Source: Bacteroidota bacterium (lineage in GTDB: Bacteria > Bacteroidota > Bacteroidia > NS11-12g > UBA955). Taken from it: a stretch of DNA of 50,157 nucleotides. The translations under genes and the position numbers were made by a program. Position 1 is the stretch's first letter. Every line of letters starts with the position of its first letter. Shown here piece after piece: positions 1 through 7,860 of this stretch. Location of the stretch: assembly GCA_030832905.1 (NCBI GenBank), contig JAURIG010000003.1, forward strand, positions 1 to 50,157. Direction: 5' to 3'. Below the pieces are notes generated by a model. That model was not told the DNA's origin. It worked only from the letters and a program-made list of their open reading frames with translations, and did no database searches.

Positions 1-456
1 TCGACCAGGATTTAAGGCAGACAAAACCCCTAAACCTATACCTAATATTAATGCAACCCCCATTGAAAAAAAAGCCAGTACCACTGACCCTAAAAAAGCT
101 TCAGACAACATTTCTGAAACGGCACGCTTACTTTGATAACTGGTTCTTAAGTAGGGCAACTTAAGCATACAGGTGCTTTGTCCTATAGACATGCCTATGC
201 CTTGGTATTGTGGTTTAATATCGGAACTGATAATAATGGGCGACAAATCTTTGAGGTATAAAATGAATTGTTCAGACTTGGGCAAATCTAAACCCATGTC
301 TTTTCTCATAGCCGCTTTGGTGGCAGCATCTGCTCGTTGGCCTGCTGTTATTTCTTCAGCGGAAGGGAACAACATGAATAAGGTAAAAATCAAAAGCACC
401 ACACCCATTAACACAGACAAGGCACTTAAACATTTTATACCAATCAATCGCATCAT
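1..456 (-). CDS. ABC transporter permease, OppB/DppB-like, 3' part missing
   Basis: The frame reads from ATG at 456 leftward out of the window, so only about the first 152 residues are present. It begins with a hydrophobic N-terminal segment (LSVLMGVVLLIFTLFMLF), then a periplasmic stretch with GQRADAATKAAMRKDMGLD, which resembles the 'LRxxLGLDxP' loop of peptide/nickel permeases. A second membrane segment follows near the edge (SVVLAFFSMGVALILGIGLG). This is the layout of BPD_transp_1 permeases of the dipeptide/oligopeptide class, whose role is to form half of the membrane channel. The start codon overlaps the stop of the upstream DoxX gene as ATGA (453-456), which implies translational coupling in the same operon. 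The diagnostic EAA loop lies outside the window, so the substrate cannot be inferred. Confidence 0.7.
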   Translation of the reverse strand, partial: MMRLIGIKCLSALSVLMGVVLLIFTLFMLFPSAEEITAGQRADAATKAAMRKDMGLDLPKSEQFILYLKDLSPIIISSDIKPQYQGIGMSIGQSTCMLKLPYLRTSYQSKRAVSEMLSEAFLGSVVLAFFSMGVALILGIGLGVLSALNPGR

Positions 457-2009
457 TGGCGCTTCATCAATTGTTTGAGTTTTGAAAAGGCTGGCACACT
501 TCTACAACTCCATTTGTCTATGATCACACCTTTGTGCCAAAACATAATGCCCGGATTAGATCTTACCATTGTTTTTAACAAGGTTTCATCGGCATTATTA
601 AACTTAAATGGCAATTGGTGTTCATTCACAAAAGCATCTGCTTCATCGAGTGGAGAAGCGGTAACGGCGTATACAGCCATCCCAGACTTCAATGCCTCTT
701 GACTCATTTGTTGAATCGCCTTCCATGAAGCTTCGTGTGATTTTTCTAAATGCGTTACGACAATTAACACAGCATATCTTTGACTGTTTAGCAAAGAATC
801 TTTGATCTGAACATCGTTGTCTGGTCTTTGAATAAAATCAAAATCATGTATTTTAGATTTCCAGGCAGGAATAATCACTTTATCCACTCTGTTCACATAG
901 GTCCATGAGCTGTCTGGCATATTAGGATAAACAAAAGAATCCACTTGATTCTGTTTGGAATACACAAACACCATAACAGTTGAATCTTTAGCGCGTTCGC
1001 CTTTAGGCACTTCCATCATTTGTTTGATGTTGTTACCGATCTTGTAAGGTAAAAAATCCCAAGCTGGCAAAAACATGTTACAATAAATTGTAAAGATAAG
1101 CGAAGCCAAAGTCGCCACTATCATGGCATTGATACTGAACAAAGGCGAAAACAGAGGCACAATTTGTTTGTGCTTGAATACAATGATCAAAATAAAGAAC
1201 AAGAGTATAATGTCCTTATAAAACGAATGCCAAGGTTTAAGTTTTATAAAATCACCAAAACAACCACAGTCAGTTACCTTATTATAATAAGCACTGTACC
1301 AAGTTAAGAAGGTAAAGAATACAATGACTGCCAACAACAAGTAACTGGTCCATTTCGATTGCCAGCCAATCAACAAAGCAAAACCCAAAACCACTTCAAG
1401 CACACACATGAAAATAGATAAAGACAAAGCATAAGGCTTCATCCCTCTAAAAAAACCAACCCAGAAACTATCTTGATTGACAAATTCATAAACAGCCACG
1501 CGTTCAGAAACTTCATGTTTACTCGTATTAGAAATGGTAAAGGACCAATTTTTATTTAGGCCTTTTGCATCTTTTTGATACTGTTTTGAAGTACTTAAAA
1601 AAATCTGAATGACCGGCAAATAAGATGCAGAATCAATTGTAACACCCTTTTCTAATGGATAAAACATATTGAACAAGACTGTACCATTTTTCAGCACGAA
1701 AATTTCAGAACCATAAGTTGAATCCTCATCACCCTCAAATAATTCCATTCTTGGGGTTGACTGATTGAATTCAATGCTCACAAAACTATCTCTGCTATTG
1801 AACGTGTTTTCAAAACGTTCATCGGAACCAAAATTATCTACAACATGAATGCTCAAAGTGTCTTGTGGCGACTGAAAACTAGACGCAAACACGTCAAAAT
1901 ACTCATTAAATTTTATGCCTGTACCTTTAGGGTCATTGCTTTTAATGATCCCTGAAAAAATAAATAAGCAAGCAACTAAGATTCTTGAAATGTTGGTCAA
2001 TAGTTTCAT
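453..2009 (-). CDS. DoxX-family membrane protein with thioredoxin-like tail (BT_3928 type)
   Basis: 518 residues. A first membrane helix (about 7-23, ending in SGIIKSNDP) is followed by GTGIKFNEYFDVF, the usual start of Bacteroidota BT_3928-family DoxX proteins. Further helices lie near 193-213, 221-240, 264-280 and 294-313, with the family motif DCGCFGD at about 247-253. Residues ~330-518 resemble a thioredoxin fold ending in LLKTMVRSNPGIMFWHKG, but contain no CxxC, so a redox role for that domain is doubtful. Oddity: about 135 extra residues (50-185), predicted outside the membrane, sit between the first helix and the rest; family members as I know them run straight on. It lies five bases after the DUF1599 gene, an order also familiar from other Bacteroidota. 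Function of the family is unproven. Confidence 0.8.
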   Translation of the reverse strand: MKLLTNISRILVACLFIFSGIIKSNDPKGTGIKFNEYFDVFASSFQSPQDTLSIHVVDNFGSDERFENTFNSRDSFVSIEFNQSTPRMELFEGDEDSTYGSEIFVLKNGTVLFNMFYPLEKGVTIDSASYLPVIQIFLSTSKQYQKDAKGLNKNWSFTISNTSKHEVSERVAVYEFVNQDSFWVGFFRGMKPYALSLSIFMCVLEVVLGFALLIGWQSKWTSYLLLAVIVFFTFLTWYSAYYNKVTDCGCFGDFIKLKPWHSFYKDIILLFFILIIVFKHKQIVPLFSPLFSINAMIVATLASLIFTIYCNMFLPAWDFLPYKIGNNIKQMMEVPKGERAKDSTVMVFVYSKQNQVDSFVYPNMPDSSWTYVNRVDKVIIPAWKSKIHDFDFIQRPDNDVQIKDSLLNSQRYAVLIVVTHLEKSHEASWKAIQQMSQEALKSGMAVYAVTASPLDEADAFVNEHQLPFKFNNADETLLKTMVRSNPGIMFWHKGVIIDKWSCRSVPAFSKLKQLMKRQ

Positions 2010-2014
2010 AGTGT

Positions 2015-2557
2015 TTAATCTTGTTTTTGGTGAATGGTAATCAAGGCAAAAATGGCGTAATTCATCATGTCTTGGTAATTGGCGTCTATCCCTTCGCTCA
2101 CAATAGTGGCGCCGGCATTGTCTTCGATTTGTTTGGTTCTATTGATTTTCATCAATATTAAATCGGTAAAGCTGCTAATGCGCATTTCTCTCCATGCCTC
2201 GCCATAATCATGGTTCTTTTTGATCATGAGTTGTCTGGTGGCTTCGAGTTCATGGTCATACAAATCCATAATCTCTTTAACAGATTTGGTTTCTGTTTGA
2301 CCATAATACTTCAATTGCATTAGGCCTATAATGGCATAGTTGTAAATACCAATGAATTCATCTTCAATCCCCTCTCCAACTTTTGTAACGCCTTTTTCTT
2401 CAAGACTGCGAATTCTAAGCGCTTTAATCATGATTTGATCGGTCACACTTTTAGGTCTAAGTATGCGCCAAGAATCACCATAATCTGTGTTTTTTTTCTC
2501 AAACAGATCTCTGCATTGCTTGATTTCTTGATTGTATTGTTGAAGCGTTATTTCCAC
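2015..2557 (-). CDS. DUF1599 domain protein with internal duplication
   Basis: 180 residues, no signal peptide or membrane segment. It consists of two copies of the same ~75-residue unit. Copy one has KKNTDYGDSWRILRP, then TDQIMIKALRI, then VGEGIEDEFIGIYNYAI. Copy two has KKNHDYGEAWREMRI, TDLILMKINRT, and VSEGIDANYQDMMNYAI. This is DUF1599, a nucleotide-modifying-protein-like family of unknown role with conserved D-Y-G-x-x-W. The start is GTG at 2557; no better ATG exists and the codon lies 25 bases after a minus-strand -7 box (2590-2583). It is the first gene of the operon running left (DoxX, ABC permease) and diverges from folP, a neighbourhood also seen in other Bacteroidota. Confidence 0.85.
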   Translation of the reverse strand: MEITLQQYNQEIKQCRDLFEKKNTDYGDSWRILRPKSVTDQIMIKALRIRSLEEKGVTKVGEGIEDEFIGIYNYAIIGLMQLKYYGQTETKSVKEIMDLYDHELEATRQLMIKKNHDYGEAWREMRISSFTDLILMKINRTKQIEDNAGATIVSEGIDANYQDMMNYAIFALITIHQKQD

Positions 2558-2574
2558 GATTAGCCGTTAATGTT

Positions 2575-2590
2575 TACATTTGCAAATATA
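2575..2590. promoter_or_regulatory. overlapping divergent -7 boxes for folP and the DUF1599 operon
   Basis: The 16 bases TACATTTGCAAATATA contain a plus-strand TACATTTGC (2575-2583) and, on the other strand, TATATTTGC (2590-2582). Both match the Bacteroidota -7 consensus TANNTTTG, and they share the palindromic core ATTTGCAAAT (2578-2587). Two polymerases could not occupy it together. No convincing -33 TTTG is visible on either side. Confidence 0.65.
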
Positions 2591-2594
2591 TCCA

Positions 2595-3446
2595 ATGTTG
2601 TCAGAATACAAACCCCTTTCAATTAAAATAAACCACAAACTACACACCATTGACCAAGCCTGGATAATGGGTATAGTGAATACGGGAATGGATTCTTTTT
2701 ACGATGGTGGCAAATACCATACCATTGATGCCGCTTTGCAATTATGCGAAAAACACATTACTGAAGGGGCTAAAATCATTGACATCGGCGGGCAAAGCAG
2801 CAAACCGGGCGTTCAATTTGCTAGCACAGAAACTGAAATCACAGCCACCGCCCCTGTGATTGAGGCCATCAAGAAGCGATTTCCAAATACGATTGTCAGC
2901 ATTGATACTTTTAGATCTGAAGTGGCCTATGCAGCGATTAATGCTGGTGTAGACATCATCAATGATATCAGTGCAGGAGACGATGATCCTCAAATGCTAG
3001 ACTTAGTAGCTCAACATCAAATGACTTACATTGCTATGCACAAAAAAGGGGTTTCTAGCACTATGCAAGAGCACCCACAATACGAGAATGTGAGCCAAGC
3101 AGTATTTGATTATTTCAAAAACAAAACCAAGCAGTTTAAAGAGAAAGGCATTGATAATTACATCTTAGACCCAGGGTTTGGCTTTGGCAAAACACTTGAG
3201 CACAATTACCAATTGTTTAATCACTGGCCTAAATTAATGGCTTTTAATGCCCCTGTTTTGATTGGGGTATCTAGAAAAAGCATGGTATACAAATTACTTG
3301 AAACCACTGCAGAACATGCCCTCAACGGCAGTTCAGTTTTGCACAGCATAGCCCTTTTACAAGGCGCACATATACTAAGGGTACACGATGTCGCCCCTGC
3401 TCAGGAATGTTTGAAACTGATTCAACAGTTGAGAAATACAGTATAA
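2595..3446 (+). CDS. folP: dihydropteroate synthase
   Basis: Condenses 6-hydroxymethyl-dihydropterin pyrophosphate with p-aminobenzoate in folate synthesis, in the cytoplasm. Seen: pterin-barrel motifs MGIVN..DSFYDGG, IDIGGQSSKPG, VSIDTF, IINDIS, DPGFGFGKTLEHN, GVSRKSM and the C-terminal RVHDV. I start at ATG 2595 (283 residues). The open frame extends to a TTG at 2580, but that codon lies inside the -7 box and cannot be in the transcript. Odd: loop 1, normally N-V-T-P-D-S-F, reads N-T-G-M-D-S-F, and loop 2 has SSKPG for STRPG. The metal-binding Asn is kept. Here a ZIP transporter follows 18 bases downstream. Confidence 0.93.
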   Translation: MLSEYKPLSIKINHKLHTIDQAWIMGIVNTGMDSFYDGGKYHTIDAALQLCEKHITEGAKIIDIGGQSSKPGVQFASTETEITATAPVIEAIKKRFPNTIVSIDTFRSEVAYAAINAGVDIINDISAGDDDPQMLDLVAQHQMTYIAMHKKGVSSTMQEHPQYENVSQAVFDYFKNKTKQFKEKGIDNYILDPGFGFGKTLEHNYQLFNHWPKLMAFNAPVLIGVSRKSMVYKLLETTAEHALNGSSVLHSIALLQGAHILRVHDVAPAQECLKLIQQLRNTV

Positions 3447-3464
3447 AAAACTTAAATTTGTTGT

Positions 3465-4298
3465 ATGAATATGAATGCGATCATAGAAGCTTTTAAACAC
3501 CTTGATCCTACCATGCAAGCACTCTTAGCCACAACCTTTACTTGGTTTTTAACGGCTTTGGGCGCCAGCGTCGTATTAGTATTCAAAGACATGAGCCGCA
3601 AATGGCTTGATTGCCTATTAGGATTTACCGGTGGTGTGATGGTGGCTGCCAGTTTTTGGAGCCTATTAACGCCAGCCATTGAAATGTCAGCTGAACAATA
3701 CTCCAAAGCTTGGTCATGGGTACCTGCTGCAGTGGGCTTTATCACTGGCGCAGGTTTTATTTACATCATTGATAAAATCATCCCCCATTTGCACATCCAT
3801 GCTGAAATGGAAGAAAAAGAGGGCTTGAAAACCACTTGGAACAGAACCATTTTGTTGGTACTGGCCATTACCATGCACAACATCCCTGAAGGTTTGGCCA
3901 TAGGCGTATCATTTGGCGCAGTGGCCATGGGAGACCCTCATTTTACTTTAGCGGCAGCAGTCGCTTTAACCATAGGTATAGGCATACAAAATTTTCCGGA
4001 AGGCATAGCTGTAGCAATGCCCTTAAGGCGCCAAGGCATTAGTCCATTAAAAAGTTTTTGGTGGGGCCAATTAAGCGCTATTGTAGAACCTGTAGCTGGC
4101 GTGATTGGTGCTGTAGCAGTTATCTATGCGCAACCGATTCTACCTTATGCGTTATCTTTTGCTGCAGGTGCAATGTTATATGTAGTGGTAGAAGAAGTGA
4201 TTCCAGAAACACAAAGAGATAAGTACGCTGACTTTGCCACTATGGGCTTTGTGCTTGGCTTTGTGATCATGATGGCCCTTGATGTGGGCCTTGGTTAA
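3465..4298 (+). CDS. ZIP-family divalent metal transporter (ZIP11/GufA-like)
   Basis: 277 residues with about eight membrane helices and a short cytoplasmic loop containing HLHIHAEMEEKEG. Helices 4 and 5 carry the metal-site motifs HNIPEG (about residue 139) and QNFPEG (about 174), the pattern of the GufA/SLC39A11 branch of ZIP zinc permeases. Known for the family: uptake of zinc and related divalent ions. ATG 3465 is used; a second in-frame ATG follows at 3471. An exact -7 box TAAATTTG (3453-3460) lies only four bases upstream, so its own transcript would be leaderless. Its TAA and that of the convergent gene share the bases TTAA at 4295-4298. Confidence 0.88.
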   Translation: MNMNAIIEAFKHLDPTMQALLATTFTWFLTALGASVVLVFKDMSRKWLDCLLGFTGGVMVAASFWSLLTPAIEMSAEQYSKAWSWVPAAVGFITGAGFIYIIDKIIPHLHIHAEMEEKEGLKTTWNRTILLVLAITMHNIPEGLAIGVSFGAVAMGDPHFTLAAAVALTIGIGIQNFPEGIAVAMPLRRQGISPLKSFWWGQLSAIVEPVAGVIGAVAVIYAQPILPYALSFAAGAMLYVVVEEVIPETQRDKYADFATMGFVLGFVIMMALDVGLG

Positions 4299-5656
4299 GC
4301 CTCGCTTTGAGTATCTTGAAACACTATTCCCAAACTACTCAATTCTTTTAAGACTGGTTCGTATATCGATGGGCACATCGGTGCCATAACCCCTCTTTCT
4401 TGAAAGGCTTTTTCGAGGATTAATTTAACCCCAATAGCCAAAGGCAATCCGACTGTTTTAGCCATAGCCGTTCTATGAGCATCTTCTCCTTTTAACACCA
4501 AACTGCTGTAATGATGATAAGCTTTACCATGAAGAGTATATGCCACATCGTGCAGCATAACCACGAGGTCTTTATCTGTTGCTCTCAAGGCCCATTTTTG
4601 GACCAAAATGGCTTCTAAAATATCTGCTGCACTGCCTTGTAATTTAGGCAAGGGCTGATCAGACAAACAACCAATGTACAACAATTGCTTGCACATAAGC
4701 TCATCACCATGAACAAAATTCAACAAGTCCGTTTCTGTTTGTATTGACCAATTGGCCACCTGATGATAGAAATCTCGCAATTTTGAATTGGGGGCAAATG
4801 CATAAATCTTATTGGTATCAGTCAACCCTAAATCTATGAGGGTACTCCAAGCTTTGCAATAGCCCGGTTTTCTAAAAGTGCCTCTTAACAAATCAGTTAC
4901 ATCATCGAGCCCATAAAGGGTTTTATAAGAGACTGAATCCCTGTTGGCATAAGCTTCTAACAAGCCATAACCTGGCACCTCTATTAATTGTATGGTCTTA
5001 AAAACAGCCTGATAGCTTAATGCCTTTTGTTGATGATCTTGTAAGTACAGGGCCTCTCCTCCTTGAGCTGCCAATATCACATTTCTAGGATTCCATGAAA
5101 ATTTATACCGCCAAGGATTATCGCCGTCATCTTCATCTGCAACCAAGCCGCCACAATAACTTTTGAAGCCGGTAATTTTTCCACCTTTTTGTTTAATCTG
5201 ATCAAACAAATGCATGGCACTGATATGGTCTATGCCAGGATCCAAACCCATTTCATTCAAAAAAATCAAATCCTGTTGTTTGACTGCCGCATCCATGGCT
5301 TTCATTTCTGGAGAAATATAAGAGGCAGTAGCCAAATGGGTCTTGTGTTTCAAACAGAGTTTAGCCACTTGAATGTGCAAAAAGGCCGGCAACAATGACA
5401 CCACCACTTGAGCCGATTGGATATATGGCTCAATGGCTGACTCATTTTGTATAGATAACTGTAAATATTGAATCCCTGTTAAATGGCTTAAACTGTGTTC
5501 TATGGCACTGGTATTTTGATCACAGACTAAAATTTGATACGAATGACTTTGGGCATACTGGTGTAAATACTCAATCAAATACAAACTTGAGCGCCCGGCA
5601 CCTATTACAAGTATCTTGTTCACACAACGAATATACTGCCTTTCGGTTGAATTCAT
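4295..5656 (-). CDS. saccharopine dehydrogenase/reductase-like oxidoreductase
   Basis: 453 residues. An N-terminal Rossmann fold (KILVIGAGRSSLYLIEYL) is followed by VVSLLPAFLH and NEMGLDPGIDHISAM, the signature of saccharopine reductase (Lys9) and the C-terminal half of AASS. The C-terminal domain has KSYCGGL, KFSWNPRNVILAAQGG and VVMLHDV. In this family the enzyme interconverts saccharopine with glutamate and aminoadipate semialdehyde in lysine metabolism using NAD(P). The partner lysine-ketoglutarate reductase is not in the window. The start at 5656 is the first ATG; a GTG twelve codons in, two bases after a near-consensus TATATTCG, is an alternative. It overlaps the ZIP gene tail to tail by four bases. 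Confidence 0.85.
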   Translation of the reverse strand: MNSTERQYIRCVNKILVIGAGRSSLYLIEYLHQYAQSHSYQILVCDQNTSAIEHSLSHLTGIQYLQLSIQNESAIEPYIQSAQVVVSLLPAFLHIQVAKLCLKHKTHLATASYISPEMKAMDAAVKQQDLIFLNEMGLDPGIDHISAMHLFDQIKQKGGKITGFKSYCGGLVADEDDGDNPWRYKFSWNPRNVILAAQGGEALYLQDHQQKALSYQAVFKTIQLIEVPGYGLLEAYANRDSVSYKTLYGLDDVTDLLRGTFRKPGYCKAWSTLIDLGLTDTNKIYAFAPNSKLRDFYHQVANWSIQTETDLLNFVHGDELMCKQLLYIGCLSDQPLPKLQGSAADILEAILVQKWALRATDKDLVVMLHDVAYTLHGKAYHHYSSLVLKGEDAHRTAMAKTVGLPLAIGVKLILEKAFQERGVMAPMCPSIYEPVLKELSSLGIVFQDTQSEA

Positions 5657-5726
5657 AAAATTCTCTGATCAATATCAGCCATGCTTGAGAACAAGTTTTG
5701 TGTTTAATTGTTAATATTGCAGACGT

Positions 5727-7061
5727 ATGAAAGAAAAAATTGCCATCATTGGGGGCGGATTAAGTGGATCATTATTGGCCATTTGCCTAGCTAAAAGAGG
5801 ATTTACTGTAGACCTTTTTGAAAGAAGAGGCGACATTAGAAAAGGACAAGCAGAAGCAGGCAGATCCATCAACTTAGCCCTTTCTACCAGAGGCATTGAC
5901 GCTTTAGAAAAAGTAGGCTTAGCAGACAAAGTACTCAACGATGCCATTCCAATGAATGGTAGAATGATGCACAGCACTCAAGGGGAATTGACTTACCAAC
6001 CATATGGCAAACAAGGCCAATACATTAATTCTGTTTCAAGGTCTTTATTGAATATTAAATTGTTAGAATTAGCTGATGCTTATGAGAATGTCAATTTGTA
6101 TTTTAAACACAAGTGCACCGATGTTAATTTAAACACCAACACAGCTGTGCTTGTAGACGAAAACAGCAACAGCAAAACCATCACAGCTGATATCATTTTT
6201 GGCTCAGATGGTGCTTGGTCAGCGGTGAGAAATGAAATGCAAAAAACCAATCGTTTCACTTATTCTCAAACCTATGAAAACTATGGTTATAAAGAATTGG
6301 AAATTGTACCAGGACCAAACAGCAGCTTTCAAATAGAAGAAAACGCTTTACACATTTGGCCAAGAGGCGAGTTCATGATGATTGCTTTGCCAAATCCTGG
6401 CGGCAACTTTACTTGCACGCTTTTCTTACCTTACGAAGGGCCTAATAGTTTTGAAACTTTAAAAACAGATGAAACAGTTGAAGCCTTCTTTAAACAGTAT
6501 TTTGCTGATGCGATTAGCTTGATGCCAAACTATATCGAAGACTTTAAAACCAATCCAACTGGCAGCTTAGCCACCATTCGCTGCAACCCATGGGTACACA
6601 AACACTTTGCCCTTATCGGCGATGCTGCTCACGGTGTCATTCCATTTTACGGACAAGGTATGAATTGCAGTTTTGAAGATGTTAAAGAGCTTGACGAAAT
6701 CATTGAAGCACATTACCCAAATTGGGATAACATCTTACAATTATACCAAGAGGCCCGCATTAAAAACGCCAATGCCATTGCTGATTTGGCTTGTAAAAAC
6801 TTTGTTGAAATGAGAGACTTGGTGGGCAGACCAGAATTCATGCGCTTCAAAAAAATAGAACATGATTTGTGTGAATACTATCCAGACTTATACAAGAGTC
6901 AATACGAGTTGGTGTCGTTTGCAAAAACGTCTTACAAATATGCTCAAGACATGGGGTATAAAAACGAAGCTTTGATTGCCCATATCATGCAAAATAATTT
7001 AGACAAAGACCTTCAAAATGCTGAACGCATCAAGCCTTTAATTCAACAATACATCGCTTAA
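5727..7061 (+). CDS. kmo: kynurenine 3-monooxygenase
   Basis: 444 residues. FAD-binding GGGLSGSLLAICLAKRG at the N-terminus, then a DG motif region (DIIFGSDGAWSAVR), and the second FAD motif GDAAHGVIPFYGQGMNCSFED near residue 305. The proline-phenylalanine-tyrosine-glycine run around the flavin and R-S-I-N-L-A-L-S-T-R-G near 45-56 are typical of kynurenine 3-hydroxylases rather than other aromatic hydroxylases. The reaction makes 3-hydroxykynurenine from kynurenine, O2 and NADPH, on the way to quinolinate and NAD or in tryptophan breakdown. No kynureninase or 3-HAO gene is in the window. A near-consensus -7 box TAATATTG (5712-5719) lies seven bases before the ATG. Confidence 0.9.
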   Translation: MKEKIAIIGGGLSGSLLAICLAKRGFTVDLFERRGDIRKGQAEAGRSINLALSTRGIDALEKVGLADKVLNDAIPMNGRMMHSTQGELTYQPYGKQGQYINSVSRSLLNIKLLELADAYENVNLYFKHKCTDVNLNTNTAVLVDENSNSKTITADIIFGSDGAWSAVRNEMQKTNRFTYSQTYENYGYKELEIVPGPNSSFQIEENALHIWPRGEFMMIALPNPGGNFTCTLFLPYEGPNSFETLKTDETVEAFFKQYFADAISLMPNYIEDFKTNPTGSLATIRCNPWVHKHFALIGDAAHGVIPFYGQGMNCSFEDVKELDEIIEAHYPNWDNILQLYQEARIKNANAIADLACKNFVEMRDLVGRPEFMRFKKIEHDLCEYYPDLYKSQYELVSFAKTSYKYAQDMGYKNEALIAHIMQNNLDKDLQNAERIKPLIQQYIA

Positions 7062-7062
7062 A

Positions 7063-7827
7063 CTAGAGGGCCGCCATAACGCCGTCCCAAAGGGCTCTTC
7101 GGCTTTCTAACGCTCTAATAACATAGCGCTCTGCTTCCGCCCATTTTAATGGGTCATTCCCGCATAAATCTTCCGTCATAGCAATTGCTAAATGGCTGTG
7201 GTGATCGCCATCCACTTCAATATGTCTTTCTAAATAGTATTTAAAGACCGCTAATTGATTCGGTAATTTCTCTGACAAATCTTTAACCAAGGCCATGAAC
7301 ATTTCTGGAATAAGGTCTTCGCGACCAAATGTAAACACAGCTGCAATCACATGCGGTTTTTGGCTATTGACCACTTCAAACGTAAAACTCAAAAAAGACT
7401 TAACCGACTCGGGAATATTGGATTCAGACAAGGCCTGATCAAAAGATTTACCGGTTTGTATTGCTTGCATCAAGGCATGAACAGCAGAGGCATCTGCGCC
7501 CACTTGTTGCATGGCTTTAAGATACAATTCAAAATGACTCATTCTCTGACCCTGCTCATCAACATCAGATTCTTCTCCAACAACAATTTCATTGATTAAA
7601 AATCTGGTATTGGCATTGCCAACTGGCCTCCAAGGCAAGCTGGTGCAGGTTAAATGGATTTGTAAGGCTTTTAAAAGTGACATGAAATCCCAAACAGCAA
7701 ACACGTGGTGTTGCATGAGTTTTTGAATATCTTCAAGGCTTTGAACCCTATTGTACAAAGGGTGCTGAACAACGGTTTGTCTGACGGATTGTATATTGTC
7801 TTGTAAGTGTTTAATTTCTGGTGTCAT
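7063..7827 (-). CDS. DUF3050 protein (heme-oxygenase-like fold)
   Basis: 254 residues, soluble. The sequence matches DUF3050: HHVFAVWDFMSLLKALQ (about 40-57), FLINEIVVGEESD, SHFELYLKAM, and H-containing C-terminal helices YLERHIEVDGDHHSHLA. Recurrent His/Glu pairs on helices fit the heme-oxygenase-like fold in which some relatives are di-iron oxidases; whether this one binds metal is inference. Its stop lies one base beyond that of kmo, so the two genes converge. An exact -7 box TATTTTTG on the minus strand (7848-7841) is 13 bases before the ATG. No function is established. Confidence 0.8.
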   Translation of the reverse strand: MTPEIKHLQDNIQSVRQTVVQHPLYNRVQSLEDIQKLMQHHVFAVWDFMSLLKALQIHLTCTSLPWRPVGNANTRFLINEIVVGEESDVDEQGQRMSHFELYLKAMQQVGADASAVHALMQAIQTGKSFDQALSESNIPESVKSFLSFTFEVVNSQKPHVIAAVFTFGREDLIPEMFMALVKDLSEKLPNQLAVFKYYLERHIEVDGDHHSHLAIAMTEDLCGNDPLKWAEAERYVIRALESRRALWDGVMAAL

Positions 7828-7860
7828 CTGAATTTTGGAACAAAAATAACCCGCATTTGT

